Shown here one piece after another: positions 45,900 through 56,318 of a DNA stretch of 64,000 bases. Every line of letters starts with the position of its first letter. Position 1 is the stretch's first letter. The stretch comes from Dyella sp. M7H15-1 (GTDB lineage Bacteria > Pseudomonadota > Gammaproteobacteria > Xanthomonadales > Rhodanobacteraceae), in assembly GCF_004114615.1 (NCBI RefSeq), contig NZ_CP035300.1:2480001-2544000 (forward strand). Direction: 5' to 3'. A model generated the notes under the pieces. That model saw nothing but the letters and a program-made list of their open reading frames with translations, made no database searches and was not told the origin of the DNA. A program made the translations under genes and the position numbers.

Positions 45900-46673
45900 T
45901 CACTTCTGAGTCGGAGCGACGCCTTCGACGCGTGCGCCGGTGGCGAAGAAGTCGTGCAGGTCATGCGCGAATTCATCGAAGCGGGCATAGGTCAGGCGGT
46001 TGGAACGGGTGAAGAAGTTGTAGGCAAGCACGGCCGGGATAGCGGTAAACAGACCGAAGGCGGTCATGATCAGCGCTTCACCCACGGGGCCCGCCACGGC
46101 TTCCATTGAAGCATTACCGGACGCGGCAATGCGGATCAGCGCGTGGTAAATGCCCCACACCGTACCGAGCAGACCGATAAACGGTGCCGACGAACCGACG
46201 GTGGCAAGCAGAGTCATGCCACCTTCCAAACGCAGGCTCTCACGAGCAACGGCCTGACGCAGGGCACGGTCGATGAATTCCGAACGGCTCAGCGATTCCG
46301 CAAGACGACCGCCGCCAGCGGAAGCCTGCTGGTGGTGAGCCACGGCGGAGGCAGCATCCAGAGCGATCTTCGAGAAGGGTTCGCCCTTGGGTTGGGCTTC
46401 CAACTCACGGATAGCATCCTGGGTGGAGTTATTGGACCAGAAGCCGTTGATCACGCCATCAGCGCGACCGCGGACCATTGAATTACGGATGGCATTGGCG
46501 ATGATGAAGTACCACGAAGAGAACGACATCACCACGAGCACCACGAATACGATCCACCCCAGAAAATCGAAGTTGTGGAGCAGGTCGTGGAAACCCATTT
46601 GTTGCATGGCCATCGCATTGGCGTTGCCACCCAGAGCCGGAGCGGCATCGGAAGCAGGAGTCTGTTGGAACAT
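45900..46673 (-). CDS. exbB: ExbB/TolQ-family proton channel protein
   Basis: The 257-residue protein has a hydrophobic segment at about 36-58 (GWIVFVVLVVMSFSSWYFIIA). The MotA/TolQ/ExbB domain contains LATVGSSAPFIGLLGTVWGIYHALI and AGPVGEALIMTAFGLFTAIPAVLAYNFF. It forms the pentameric channel around ExbD and energises TonB. It sits between tonB and two exbD genes in one operon. Confidence 0.93.
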   Translation of the reverse strand: MFQQTPASDAAPALGGNANAMAMQQMGFHDLLHNFDFLGWIVFVVLVVMSFSSWYFIIANAIRNSMVRGRADGVINGFWSNNSTQDAIRELEAQPKGEPFSKIALDAASAVAHHQQASAGGGRLAESLSRSEFIDRALRQAVARESLRLEGGMTLLATVGSSAPFIGLLGTVWGIYHALIRIAASGNASMEAVAGPVGEALIMTAFGLFTAIPAVLAYNFFTRSNRLTYARFDEFAHDLHDFFATGARVEGVAPTQK

Positions 46674-46720
46674 AAACGCTACCCTTGGAAGTCAGGCGTG
46701 AACAGTAACTGTAATAGGTA

Positions 46721-47380
46721 TTACAGCTGGTTGAGATTGAAGTTGACAGGCACGCGTACGTATCCCTCAACCTTTTTACCGTTTTTGATTTCTGGATTGA
46801 AACGCCACTTCTGAGCCGCTTCAATCGCCGCACGATCAAGCTCGCGGAAGCCACTGGACTGGTCGACCTTGATGTCCTTCGGCGTGCCATCCTCGGACAC
46901 GAGGATTAGCAGAGTCACCGTGCCTTCATGCCGCTGGCGAATAGCCTGCGGCGGATACTTCGGCTGGAGACGACTGTTGTAGCTGATGTCCTGGCCAGCC
47001 TGGATATCCGCCGGCGGTGCCGGCGGAGCAGGCGGTGCCGGCGGCGGCGAAGCCACAGCATTGGTCGAAGCTTCTTCCACCGCCGGCGGCGGTGCCGGCG
47101 GTGGCGGAGTTGGCGGCGGGACCACCTGCTTGATGATCTTCGGCGGCGGCTGCTTTGGTGGTTCTGGCGGCGGCGGCGGTGGTGGTGGTGGTGGTGGTGG
47201 TGGCTCGAGGAAGTTCACCTGCACGACCTTTTCTTTCTGAACTTCCGCCGTTTTCGGAGGCGCCATCGGCGCGATCAGTATCAGGAAAGCAAACGCATGC
47301 AGCGCGATGGCTACCGCCAGCGCCCATGTGCGCCCCCAACTGAACGGTTTAGCGCCGGTATCTTCGTTACTTGAGGCCAT
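46721..47380 (-). CDS. tonB: TonB energy transducer
   Basis: The 219-residue protein has an N-terminal membrane anchor (about 17-37) and a long Pro-rich spacer with 13 consecutive prolines near residue 60. A C-terminal TonB domain carries PKYPPQAIRQRHEGTVTLLI, the SSGFRELDRAAIEAAQKWRF block and a YVRVPVNFNL end. It contacts TonB-dependent outer-membrane receptors to drive uptake. It is the first gene of the operon; about 220 bp upstream without a gene should hold its promoter. Confidence 0.93.
   Translation of the reverse strand: MASSNEDTGAKPFSWGRTWALAVAIALHAFAFLILIAPMAPPKTAEVQKEKVVQVNFLEPPPPPPPPPPPPPEPPKQPPPKIIKQVVPPPTPPPPAPPPAVEEASTNAVASPPPAPPAPPAPPADIQAGQDISYNSRLQPKYPPQAIRQRHEGTVTLLILVSEDGTPKDIKVDQSSGFRELDRAAIEAAQKWRFNPEIKNGKKVEGYVRVPVNFNLNQL
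47166..47203. repeat. GGC/GGT trinucleotide run in tonB
   Basis: About twelve consecutive GGC or GGT triplets (CCG/CCA codons on the minus strand) encode the 13-proline run of TonB. Such runs can change length by slippage without breaking the frame. Confidence 0.8.
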
Positions 47381-47600
47381 CTGTCGCTTTCAATCAGGAG
47401 CTAGTCAATCGGAATGACGTTGTCGCAGCAACCATCGGCAAAGCCGTTCCCAAAAAGGGGGACATTTGCCACTGGACAATGCGGGAAAAGTCCAACGGTA
47501 CAACAGCACATGGCGTTTGTATAGCTTTCGTATAGGCATTGGATGGCAATCGAATAGACGTCCATCTGTGCGGCCGAAACAAATGCCGTGTGCTTACGAA

Positions 47601-48908
47601 TCAATTGCCAATATTGGCGTCTTTAAGCCATTTTTTGGCTTGGGCGGCCGTCTCCGGGTCCTTTTCCGCTTCCATGACTGCATCGGCCGCGGCTGCCTTG
47701 TTCTTGAGGCCGATATTTGCCTGGGCTAGGGCCATGTAGGCCTTGCCCTTATGCTTCACGCCTTTACTGATGGCTTGCTGCAACTCTTGCTTTGCTTCGC
47801 TGTACTGATTGGCCATCACATAAGCCACACCGGCTTTGTAGGCGGGCTCGCCATCACTGGCAGATGGAGCCGCCTTCTGATAGGCCGCAGCGGCGTCATT
47901 GAAGTTCTGGCCGATCATATTGGCGTCGCCGATCAACATGTAATTCTCAGCGCTCGGCTTCACTACGTTCTTGCTGATACCTTCCTGGAGGATCTGCACA
48001 GCCTTGGTGGTGTCACCGCTCGGATCTTGGTTGCTGTCGCTCTGCGCATCATTCATGTAGAGCTTGGCCATCGTGACGTAGTCGTTCTCGGAGAACGGGA
48101 TTTTGCCTTCGATGTGGGTCTGCTCCATCAGCTTCAGCGCATCAGCGTAGTTCTTCGACTGAATGTACAGGCTCAGCGCGTTGTGGAAACTGGTAGGGTC
48201 GGTCGGTGAAGTGCTGACGGCCTGCTTGGCGAGTGCGGCAGCTTTGTCCGTTTGTCCGGATTCGCTGTAATCAAGCATCAGCAACTGATTCCAGCGTGGA
48301 TCTGCCTTGTCCCCAGCCATCGACTGCGCTTTCTGGATAGCAGTGATGGATTCGGGGTATTTCTTCATGTGGTAGTAGGCTTCGCCTTCCAGCGCATAGG
48401 ACTCCGGTGTTTCCTTCTTACCCTCGGAGCGCCACTGTTCGGCCTCATTGATGGCGTCTTGATACTGCTGATTAAGCAGATAGAACGTCGCGAGTTCGTA
48501 TTTGAGCTGGAAGTAAGCATCGTTTGGCAGCACACCGTTAGTGAGCGCCTGCTTCAGCTTGTCGATGCCAGCCGGAAGGTTGTTGTTTGTGGCATCGACG
48601 CGAGCAAGTCCTTGCAGTGCCATGGCCTGCGCGTACTTGCTCTTGCTGCCCGTGGCGATCGGCTGCAGCAACTGCGTGGCCTTGTCCTTGTCGTTGTTTT
48701 CGGCTGCCGTCAGGCCGTCATTGAGGGCCTGCTGCTCTTTTTTGTCGGTGAGATCCAGCTTCGGTTCTTTGCGGGTCGCATTTGGATAAAGCGGAGCCGC
48801 TTTCTGCTGGTCGCTCGACGACGAGTTGTCGTTCGCTAGCGCCGGAGTGCTTGCCAACATCAACGCAAACGCTGCGCCGGCCAGCATCTTCAGGGAAGCG
48901 TGTTTCAT
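47601..48908 (-). CDS. Tetratricopeptide-repeat protein, exported
   Basis: The 435-residue form starts MKHASLKMLAGAAFALMLAS behind a GAGGAACGCT ribosome site; a signal peptide ends near ALAND. TPR-like helical repeats fill the chain (for example DAYFQLKYELATFYLLNQQYQDAINEA, ESYALEGEAYYHMKKYPESITAIQKA, PAYKAGVAYVMANQYSEAKQEL). It is probably periplasmic. Its place next to the tonB operon, on the same strand with a 220-bp gap, suggests a link to envelope or uptake functions, but no function can be assigned. Confidence 0.75.
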   Translation of the reverse strand: MKHASLKMLAGAAFALMLASTPALANDNSSSSDQQKAAPLYPNATRKEPKLDLTDKKEQQALNDGLTAAENNDKDKATQLLQPIATGSKSKYAQAMALQGLARVDATNNNLPAGIDKLKQALTNGVLPNDAYFQLKYELATFYLLNQQYQDAINEAEQWRSEGKKETPESYALEGEAYYHMKKYPESITAIQKAQSMAGDKADPRWNQLLMLDYSESGQTDKAAALAKQAVSTSPTDPTSFHNALSLYIQSKNYADALKLMEQTHIEGKIPFSENDYVTMAKLYMNDAQSDSNQDPSGDTTKAVQILQEGISKNVVKPSAENYMLIGDANMIGQNFNDAAAAYQKAAPSASDGEPAYKAGVAYVMANQYSEAKQELQQAISKGVKHKGKAYMALAQANIGLKNKAAAADAVMEAEKDPETAAQAKKWLKDANIGN

Positions 48909-49202
48909 AGCGTTCCTCAAAATCAAAGGAGTCGGGTTTCACACCCGAACGGTGCGGGAGATTACTGAGATTAACCTGAGCCGACTGTCGATAACAAGTC
49001 GCAGTGCGGCATGAAAGCTGTTTACAAATCAATAACTTATGTCAATGCAGGCATGCGCGTCCGCATTTTTCCTACTTGACGGATACGTGTTTTGTGAAAT
49101 CTGCTTTGCGTGCGAAATTAGGCACTCGCGCGATATTATGTGCACGCTAATGATCCACGTGTAGGCGCAATCCAGATGTAGATGCTCCAGCCCACTCGTG
49201 GA
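48909..49202. promoter_or_regulatory. Promoter region of the TPR gene
   Basis: An AT-richer stretch around 49020-49150 lies between gyrB and the TPR gene. It holds a TTGAC motif at 49076-49080. No gene is seen. Confidence 0.35.
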
Positions 49203-51674
<2,472 letters not shown>

Positions 51675-51688
51675 CTAGATGCAATTCA

Positions 51689-52771
51689 CTATGATAGCAG
51701 AGGTGTCAATTCACCCTGTTCCACGTGGAACACTCTCACGGCTGCGCCTTCAAGGGGACGTGGCATCTCGGTTCCGGTAATGAGCACCTGAGCAGGCGCG
51801 GACAACAAATTTCGTACAACCGCGGTCTGATGATCGAGATCCAGCTCAGATGCCAAGTCATCTAGGCAGATAATCGGCCATTCCCCACGACGCTCTGCGT
51901 CCAATCGGGCTTGCGCGAGCAAACAGGCCAACGCTACGAGCTTTTCTTGTCCACGGGAGAGATGCTCCCGTTGGGGAGCCTGTAAGAACGACAGTGACCA
52001 ATCCGCCCGATGAACTCCCACTGTCGTATGACCACGAGTTTGGTCCTTCAAACGGTGCTCTGCCAGGGTGACGGCCAAACTCTCTCCTTCAGGCCAACCT
52101 CCGCGGTAACGAAGTTCAACCTCACCCAGTTCAGGAAGAAACAAAGCCGCTTGCTCACGTAAGTGCGGCAAGAACGCTCCCAAGTAGTCCCGACGCCATT
52201 CATCAATCAGCACGCCGGTACGGGCCATTTCCAGCTCCCATGACCCGTAAAGTTCCTTTTCTGACACTGATTCCTTCCGCAGCAGGCTATTTCGCTGCTT
52301 TAACGCCCGCTGATATCTCCGCCAAACGGATAGGAATTCTTGTTCCACGTGGAACACTCCCCAATCCAGGAATCGGCGTCGCTCGTCTGCCGCACCAGCA
52401 ATCAATGCGTGTGATCCAGGTTCAAAGCAAACAACCGCACACTCCCGCACGAGTTGTCCGATGGTAGCGTCCTGAGAATCGATGCGCGCTTCCCATCGCC
52501 CCCCTTCTCTGCCCAGTCCGAGCCGGATCAAACGCTGATCGTCCCGTCGAAGGGTTGAAAACACACTCAAAGCCGACGCACCACGCTGCATCAGTGCTTC
52601 TCGGGCTCCGCTGCGAAACGAACGACCACGTGAAAGAAGAAACGCAGCTTCCAGAAAAGAGGTTTTGCCTGCGCCGTTCGCCCCCACCAAAACGTTAAAT
52701 CCCGCCCCCAGATCGAGCGTCGCGTTGGAAATACAGCGCAAGCCACGAAGCTGCATCCGTTCGAGCTGCAT
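51689..52771 (-). CDS. recF: DNA replication and repair protein RecF
   Basis: The 360-residue form starts MQLERMQLRGLRCIS; the frame extends further upstream towards dnaN, but that part lacks family likeness. Motifs are FNVLVGANGAGKTSFLEA (Walker A), EHLSRGQEKLVALACLL (signature) and WPIICLDDLASELD (Walker B). RecF helps RecOR load RecA at gaps. The gene contains two perfect 16-bp parS palindromes, one 29 bp from its 3' end and one in the middle. It lies between gyrB and dnaN in the canonical order. Confidence 0.95.
   Translation of the reverse strand: MQLERMQLRGLRCISNATLDLGAGFNVLVGANGAGKTSFLEAAFLLSRGRSFRSGAREALMQRGASALSVFSTLRRDDQRLIRLGLGREGGRWEARIDSQDATIGQLVRECAVVCFEPGSHALIAGAADERRRFLDWGVFHVEQEFLSVWRRYQRALKQRNSLLRKESVSEKELYGSWELEMARTGVLIDEWRRDYLGAFLPHLREQAALFLPELGEVELRYRGGWPEGESLAVTLAEHRLKDQTRGHTTVGVHRADWSLSFLQAPQREHLSRGQEKLVALACLLAQARLDAERRGEWPIICLDDLASELDLDHQTAVVRNLLSAPAQVLITGTEMPRPLEGAAVRVFHVEQGELTPLLS
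51717..51732. other. parS site 1
   Basis: The 16-bp palindrome TGTTCCACGTGGAACA is a perfect match to the ParB-binding parS consensus. It lies in the 3' end of recF. ParA and ParB are encoded at 12.8-14.6 kb. Confidence 0.92.
52341..52356. other. parS site 2
   Basis: A second perfect TGTTCCACGTGGAACA palindrome lies 624 bp from the first, inside recF and about 1.6 kb from the dnaN-dnaA gap. It is a likely ParB loading site. Confidence 0.92.
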
Positions 52772-52860
52772 CAACAAATACCTATAAACGGCAACGCCGG
52801 AGCTTGATGGCCCCGGCGTTGCGATGTCGACAACGGACAAGCGACTGGCATGCGAACTAA

Positions 52861-53961
52861 TCAGAGCCTCAACGGCATAATGACGTGACGTGACTGCTCC
52901 GTACCATCCTCCTGCACCAGACAGCTTGATTGGGCATCTCGAAGGCTCAAACGCGCCTTCTCACCGTGCAACGCAGCCAGAGCATCAAGCAAATAACTCA
53001 CGTTGAATCCAACGCTCAGATCGGAAACACCCGTTTCTGCTTCCACTTCCTCGACAGCTTCTTCCTGCTCCGGGTTATGCGCCACAATTTTCAGCTTCCC
53101 GGGCGAGAATTCGAGTTTTACACCGCGATATTTTTCGTTGGAAAGAATGGCGGCACGTTGCAATGCACCTCGCAACACCTCTCTATTGAGCGTCGCCTGC
53201 TTGTCTGCGCCTAATGGAATCACAGCTTCGTAATCTGGGAAACGCCCATCAATCAGCTTCGAGGTGAAAACTACGTTCCCGCGACGCACGCGAAGATGAT
53301 TGCGACCGAATTCAAGCTCAACTGAACCTTCACCAGACTCAAGCAAGCCAACCAGCTCGTTGACACCCTTGCGTGGGATGATGATTTGGCGTCGTGCGGA
53401 GACCTTGCTGTCCAGTTGCGTTTCTTTCAATGCAAGGCGGTGACCGTCGGTCGCGACACAGCGCAACGCGTGTTCCTGCACATCCAGCAACATACCGTTG
53501 AGGTAATACCGAACATCCTGGTTCGCCATCGCGAACGCAGTGCGATCCATCAGATCGCGCAGCACTTCTTCCGGAAGGCTTACGCGCTCGACCGACTCAA
53601 TCGCGTCAATCGTCGGAAATTCCGTCGCCGGCAGCGTGGTGAGTGTGAAGCGGCTGCGCCCTGCATTCAAGGCAATGCGGTCACCGTTTTGTTTCAGTTC
53701 GATCTTAGCGCCATCAGGCAATGCACGCACAATATCGAAAAGCTTGCGCGCGGGAATGGTGGTCTCGCCATCGACAAGCTTTTCCGCTTCCGTTGACGCA
53801 ATCAATTCCACTTCAAGATCAGTGCTGGTGAAAGAGAGCTTTCCGTCACCCACCTTGACCAGGAGGTTAGCCAGAACCGGTAGTGTTTGTCGACGTTCCA
53901 CCACGCCGACCACTTGCTGTAAGGGTTTAAGCAGAGCTTCTCGTTGGATGCTGAATTGCAT
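52861..53961 (-). CDS. dnaN: DNA polymerase III sliding clamp (beta subunit)
   Basis: This 366-residue protein begins MQFSIQREALLKPLQQVVGVVERRQTLPVLANLLV, the standard family start. It continues through the three clamp domains (LPATEFPTI, YLNGMLLDVQEHALRCVATDGHRLA, RFPDYEAVIPL) and ends SRHVIMPLRL. Its length equals the E. coli clamp. It holds polymerases on DNA. It lies downstream of dnaA, separated by a 245-bp gap with DnaA boxes. Confidence 0.97.
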   Translation of the reverse strand: MQFSIQREALLKPLQQVVGVVERRQTLPVLANLLVKVGDGKLSFTSTDLEVELIASTEAEKLVDGETTIPARKLFDIVRALPDGAKIELKQNGDRIALNAGRSRFTLTTLPATEFPTIDAIESVERVSLPEEVLRDLMDRTAFAMANQDVRYYLNGMLLDVQEHALRCVATDGHRLALKETQLDSKVSARRQIIIPRKGVNELVGLLESGEGSVELEFGRNHLRVRRGNVVFTSKLIDGRFPDYEAVIPLGADKQATLNREVLRGALQRAAILSNEKYRGVKLEFSPGKLKIVAHNPEQEEAVEEVEAETGVSDLSVGFNVSYLLDALAALHGEKARLSLRDAQSSCLVQEDGTEQSRHVIMPLRL

Positions 53962-54206
53962 GTTTGTGCTTTCCCTAATCCGCAGTTCTGTTTTTAAAAG
54001 AAAAGTAGTGGTAGAAGTAGGTGCCGTGGATAACTTGATAAAGGCAAATTATCTTTAATAAACAGTAGGTTGAAAAAATTCCTCCTGTGCCTTGAACTAT
54101 CGACGAGTTGTGTATCAACAGTGGATAACTTTTGGGCTTCAAGACATCTTCATATTATCCACAGGATACCCTGCTGGTTTTCAAGCGCTTATTCAACATC
54201 GCGCCA
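53962..54206. other. oriC: Candidate oriC segment between dnaA and dnaN
   Basis: This 245-bp gap is AT-rich, notably around 54030-54090. It has a perfect DnaA box TTATCCACA at 54155-54163 and two 8-of-9 boxes on the minus strand at 54120-54128 and 54025-54033. AT-rich DNA with clustered boxes beside dnaA is what an origin unwinding region looks like. It must also hold the dnaN promoter. Confidence 0.65.
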
Positions 54207-55547
54207 TCAACCTGTGAGCGTGCGGATCAATTGTTCCCAGTCTTGCCGCATGCGGGTGTCGGTTTCGCACAACTTCTTGATCGTCCGGCAGGCGTGCAAT
54301 ACCGTGGTGTGGTCGCGCCCACCGAAGGCTTCGCCGATTTCAGGCAAGCTGTGTTCGGTAAGCTCTTTGGACAATGCCATGGCAATCTGCCGCGGACGGG
54401 CCAGCGAGCGCACACGGCGCTTGGAAAGCAGATCCTGCAGGCGTACGCCGAAATATTCGGCGACGATCTTCTGGATATTCGGGACGGTGACCGCCTGAGC
54501 ATGCGTTGCGAGCAGGTCGCGCAGAGTCTCTTCGGCGAAATCTGTTGTGATTGGCCGGCCGTAGAAGTTGGCACGTGCGGCCAGCGTGTTGAGCGCCCCT
54601 TCTAGGTCGCGCACATTTGAGCGGATGCGTTTGGCCAGCAGCATCGCTACGTTTTCACTTACCGACACGCCTTTGTCCTGCGCTTTCGCAAGCAAAATCG
54701 CGGCGCGTGTTTCGAAATCGGGTGGCTCGATCGCTACTGACAAACCCCAGCCCAGGCGCGATTTCAGGCGCGGCTCAAGCTTGTCCACTTCCTTCGGATA
54801 ACGGTCGCACGTAAGGATGATTTGCTGCTTGGATTCGAACAGCGCGTTGAAGGTATGGAAAAACTCTTCTTGCGTGGTGTCCTTGCCGGCAAAGAACTGG
54901 ATGTCATCGATCAATAGCGCATCCACTGAACGGAAACGGCGCTTGAACTCGTCCATGCTCTTGGTGCGCAAGGCTTCGATCATCGAACCGACGAACTGTT
55001 CAGAGCGCAGGTACAGCACTTTGCACTTCGGGTTGCGTTCGCGCATCAGGTTGCCGGCGGCGTGCATCAGATGCGTCTTGCCCAGGCCGGTGCCGCCGTA
55101 AAGCAGCAGCGGGTTGTAGGCACGACCTGGGTTCTGGGCCACCTGCATCGCGGCGGCCTTGCCGAGCTGGTTGGATTTGCCTTCCACAAAGGTTTCGAAG
55201 GTGTAATGCGGGTCAAGGTTGTGGCTGAAGCTGGCCACCTGCGGCTCCACCATTGCTGTGGCTGAGCGTGGCGTGGCAGTGGCAGGCCGAGCATGACTAG
55301 CGCCATTGGCACTGGAGCCTACTTCCAGGCGCACAGTCATACGCTGGCCATTGAGCAAGGTCAGTACGGCCTCGATCTGGGGTAAATAACGTTCACGAAC
55401 AGCATCCAACGTGTAAGGATTGGGCGCATAAAGCTGCAAGCCGTCCGCATCATCGCGTGCCTGCAGTGGCATTAGCCACGTATGCAGGTCCTCGGCGCTC
55501 AATTCACCTTCCAGACGCTCGAGACAGCGCCGCCACAAGTCACTCAT
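54207..55547 (-). CDS. dnaA: Chromosomal replication initiator DnaA
   Basis: The 446-residue form starts [29 protein letters not shown], the normal family start; the frame is open further upstream without support. Domain III has [20 protein letters not shown] (Walker A) and [13 protein letters not shown] (Walker B). Domain IV has [17 protein letters not shown], the DnaA-box recognition signature. It binds DnaA boxes and opens the origin. DnaA boxes lie on both sides of the gene, so autoregulation is likely. Confidence 0.97.
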   Translation of the reverse strand: MSDLWRRCLERLEGELSAEDLHTWLMPLQARDDADGLQLYAPNPYTLDAVRERYLPQIEAVLTLLNGQRMTVRLEVGSSANGASHARPATATPRSATAMVEPQVASFSHNLDPHYTFETFVEGKSNQLGKAAAMQVAQNPGRAYNPLLLYGGTGLGKTHLMHAAGNLMRERNPKCKVLYLRSEQFVGSMIEALRTKSMDEFKRRFRSVDALLIDDIQFFAGKDTTQEEFFHTFNALFESKQQIILTCDRYPKEVDKLEPRLKSRLGWGLSVAIEPPDFETRAAILLAKAQDKGVSVSENVAMLLAKRIRSNVRDLEGALNTLAARANFYGRPITTDFAEETLRDLLATHAQAVTVPNIQKIVAEYFGVRLQDLLSKRRVRSLARPRQIAMALSKELTEHSLPEIGEAFGGRDHTTVLHACRTIKKLCETDTRMRQDWEQLIRTLTG

Positions 55548-55730
55548 GGATACTATCAGCCACAGCAGGGGCGCTTTCGCGCAGGGTGGATCAGGAAGTC
55601 TAGCAGCACATCCATGACAACTATCCACATGGATATCCACAAGTTGCTGTCAAGCATTCATTTGACAGCCATTGGTTTCGTTCCGCATAATTCCCAATCT
55701 TTTTTCACTCATTCATTTTAGGAGGAAGCC
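55548..55730. other. dnaA-rpmH divergent region with DnaA boxes
   Basis: This 183-bp gap holds two 8-of-9 DnaA boxes, CTATCCACA at 55621-55629 and ATATCCACA at 55633-55641. It also holds the rpmH promoter and the leader of dnaA. In other gammaproteobacteria this gap, the dnaA-dnaN gap, or both carry the origin. Confidence 0.6.
55662..55691 (+). promoter_or_regulatory. Sigma-70 promoter of rpmH
   Basis: TTGACA at 55662-55667 and CATAAT at 55686-55691 are spaced by 18 bp, 40 bp before the rpmH ATG. Confidence 0.7.
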
Positions 55731-55865
55731 ATGAAGCGGACCTTCCAGCCCAGCAAGCTCAAGCGCGCCCGCACGCACGGCTTTCGTGCCCGCATGGCCA
55801 CGGCCGATGGTCGCAAAGTGCTCAACGCACGCCGCGCCAAGGGCCGCAAGCGCCTGATCCCGTAA
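55731..55865 (+). CDS. rpmH: 50S ribosomal protein L34
   Basis: The 44-codon gene starts [20 protein letters not shown] and ends GRKRLIP with TAA at 55863-55865. It is the standard small basic L34 protein of the large ribosomal subunit. A strong AGGAGGAAGCC ribosome site precedes the ATG. It is the first gene of the rpmH-rnpA-yidC-mnmE cluster. Confidence 0.98.
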   Translation: MKRTFQPSKLKRARTHGFRARMATADGRKVLNARRAKGRKRLIP

Positions 55866-55877
55866 GCGTTCACGTAT

Positions 55878-56258
55878 ATGGGTACCACCGGCCTGCCGCG
55901 CGAGGCGCGGATTCGCCGAGCCGGTGACTTTGCTGTCTTGCGTCAAGCCAGCGGCCGCCTTGGCGGCCGCTGTTTTTCTGTGCGCTACCGTCAGAACGAA
56001 CGGGGTCACGCACGACTTGGCTTAGCTGTTTCCAAACGGGTTTCCAAACGCGCGGTAGAGCGCAATCGCATCAAGCGGCTCTTGCGCGAATCCTTTCGCC
56101 GCGTCCGTAACCAGCTTCCGCCGCTGGATCTGATGGTCATGGCCCGCGAACAGGCTGCTGGCGTCCCCGGTCCGGAGCTGCTGGCTGAGCTCGAAACGCT
56201 GTGGCGTAGGATTCCGCCGTTGAAGCGCAGTGGCGACGCCGCCACAATGACGAGTTGA
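55878..56258 (+). CDS. rnpA: Ribonuclease P protein component
   Basis: The 126-residue protein has the RnpA core: FSVRYRQNERGHARLGLAVSKRVSKRAVERNRIKRLLRESFR contains the RNR-type signature NRIKRLLRE. It binds the catalytic RNA of RNase P for tRNA 5' processing. It starts 12 bp after rpmH. No yidD gene lies between it and yidC; the gap is only 60 bp. No rnpB RNA gene was found in the window. Confidence 0.95.
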   Translation: MGTTGLPREARIRRAGDFAVLRQASGRLGGRCFSVRYRQNERGHARLGLAVSKRVSKRAVERNRIKRLLRESFRRVRNQLPPLDLMVMAREQAAGVPGPELLAELETLWRRIPPLKRSGDAATMTS

Positions 56259-56318
56259 CCTCTCTTTTTCCACCCAAGTGGCCCGCCAGCGCGGCGCCTG
56301 GAACCGGATCGCTACGCG

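Noticed and set aside
46928-47374. Plus-strand Arg/Trp-rich frame opposite tonB
   Set aside because: It is the antisense reading of the proline-rich spacer, with runs of W and R, not a protein.
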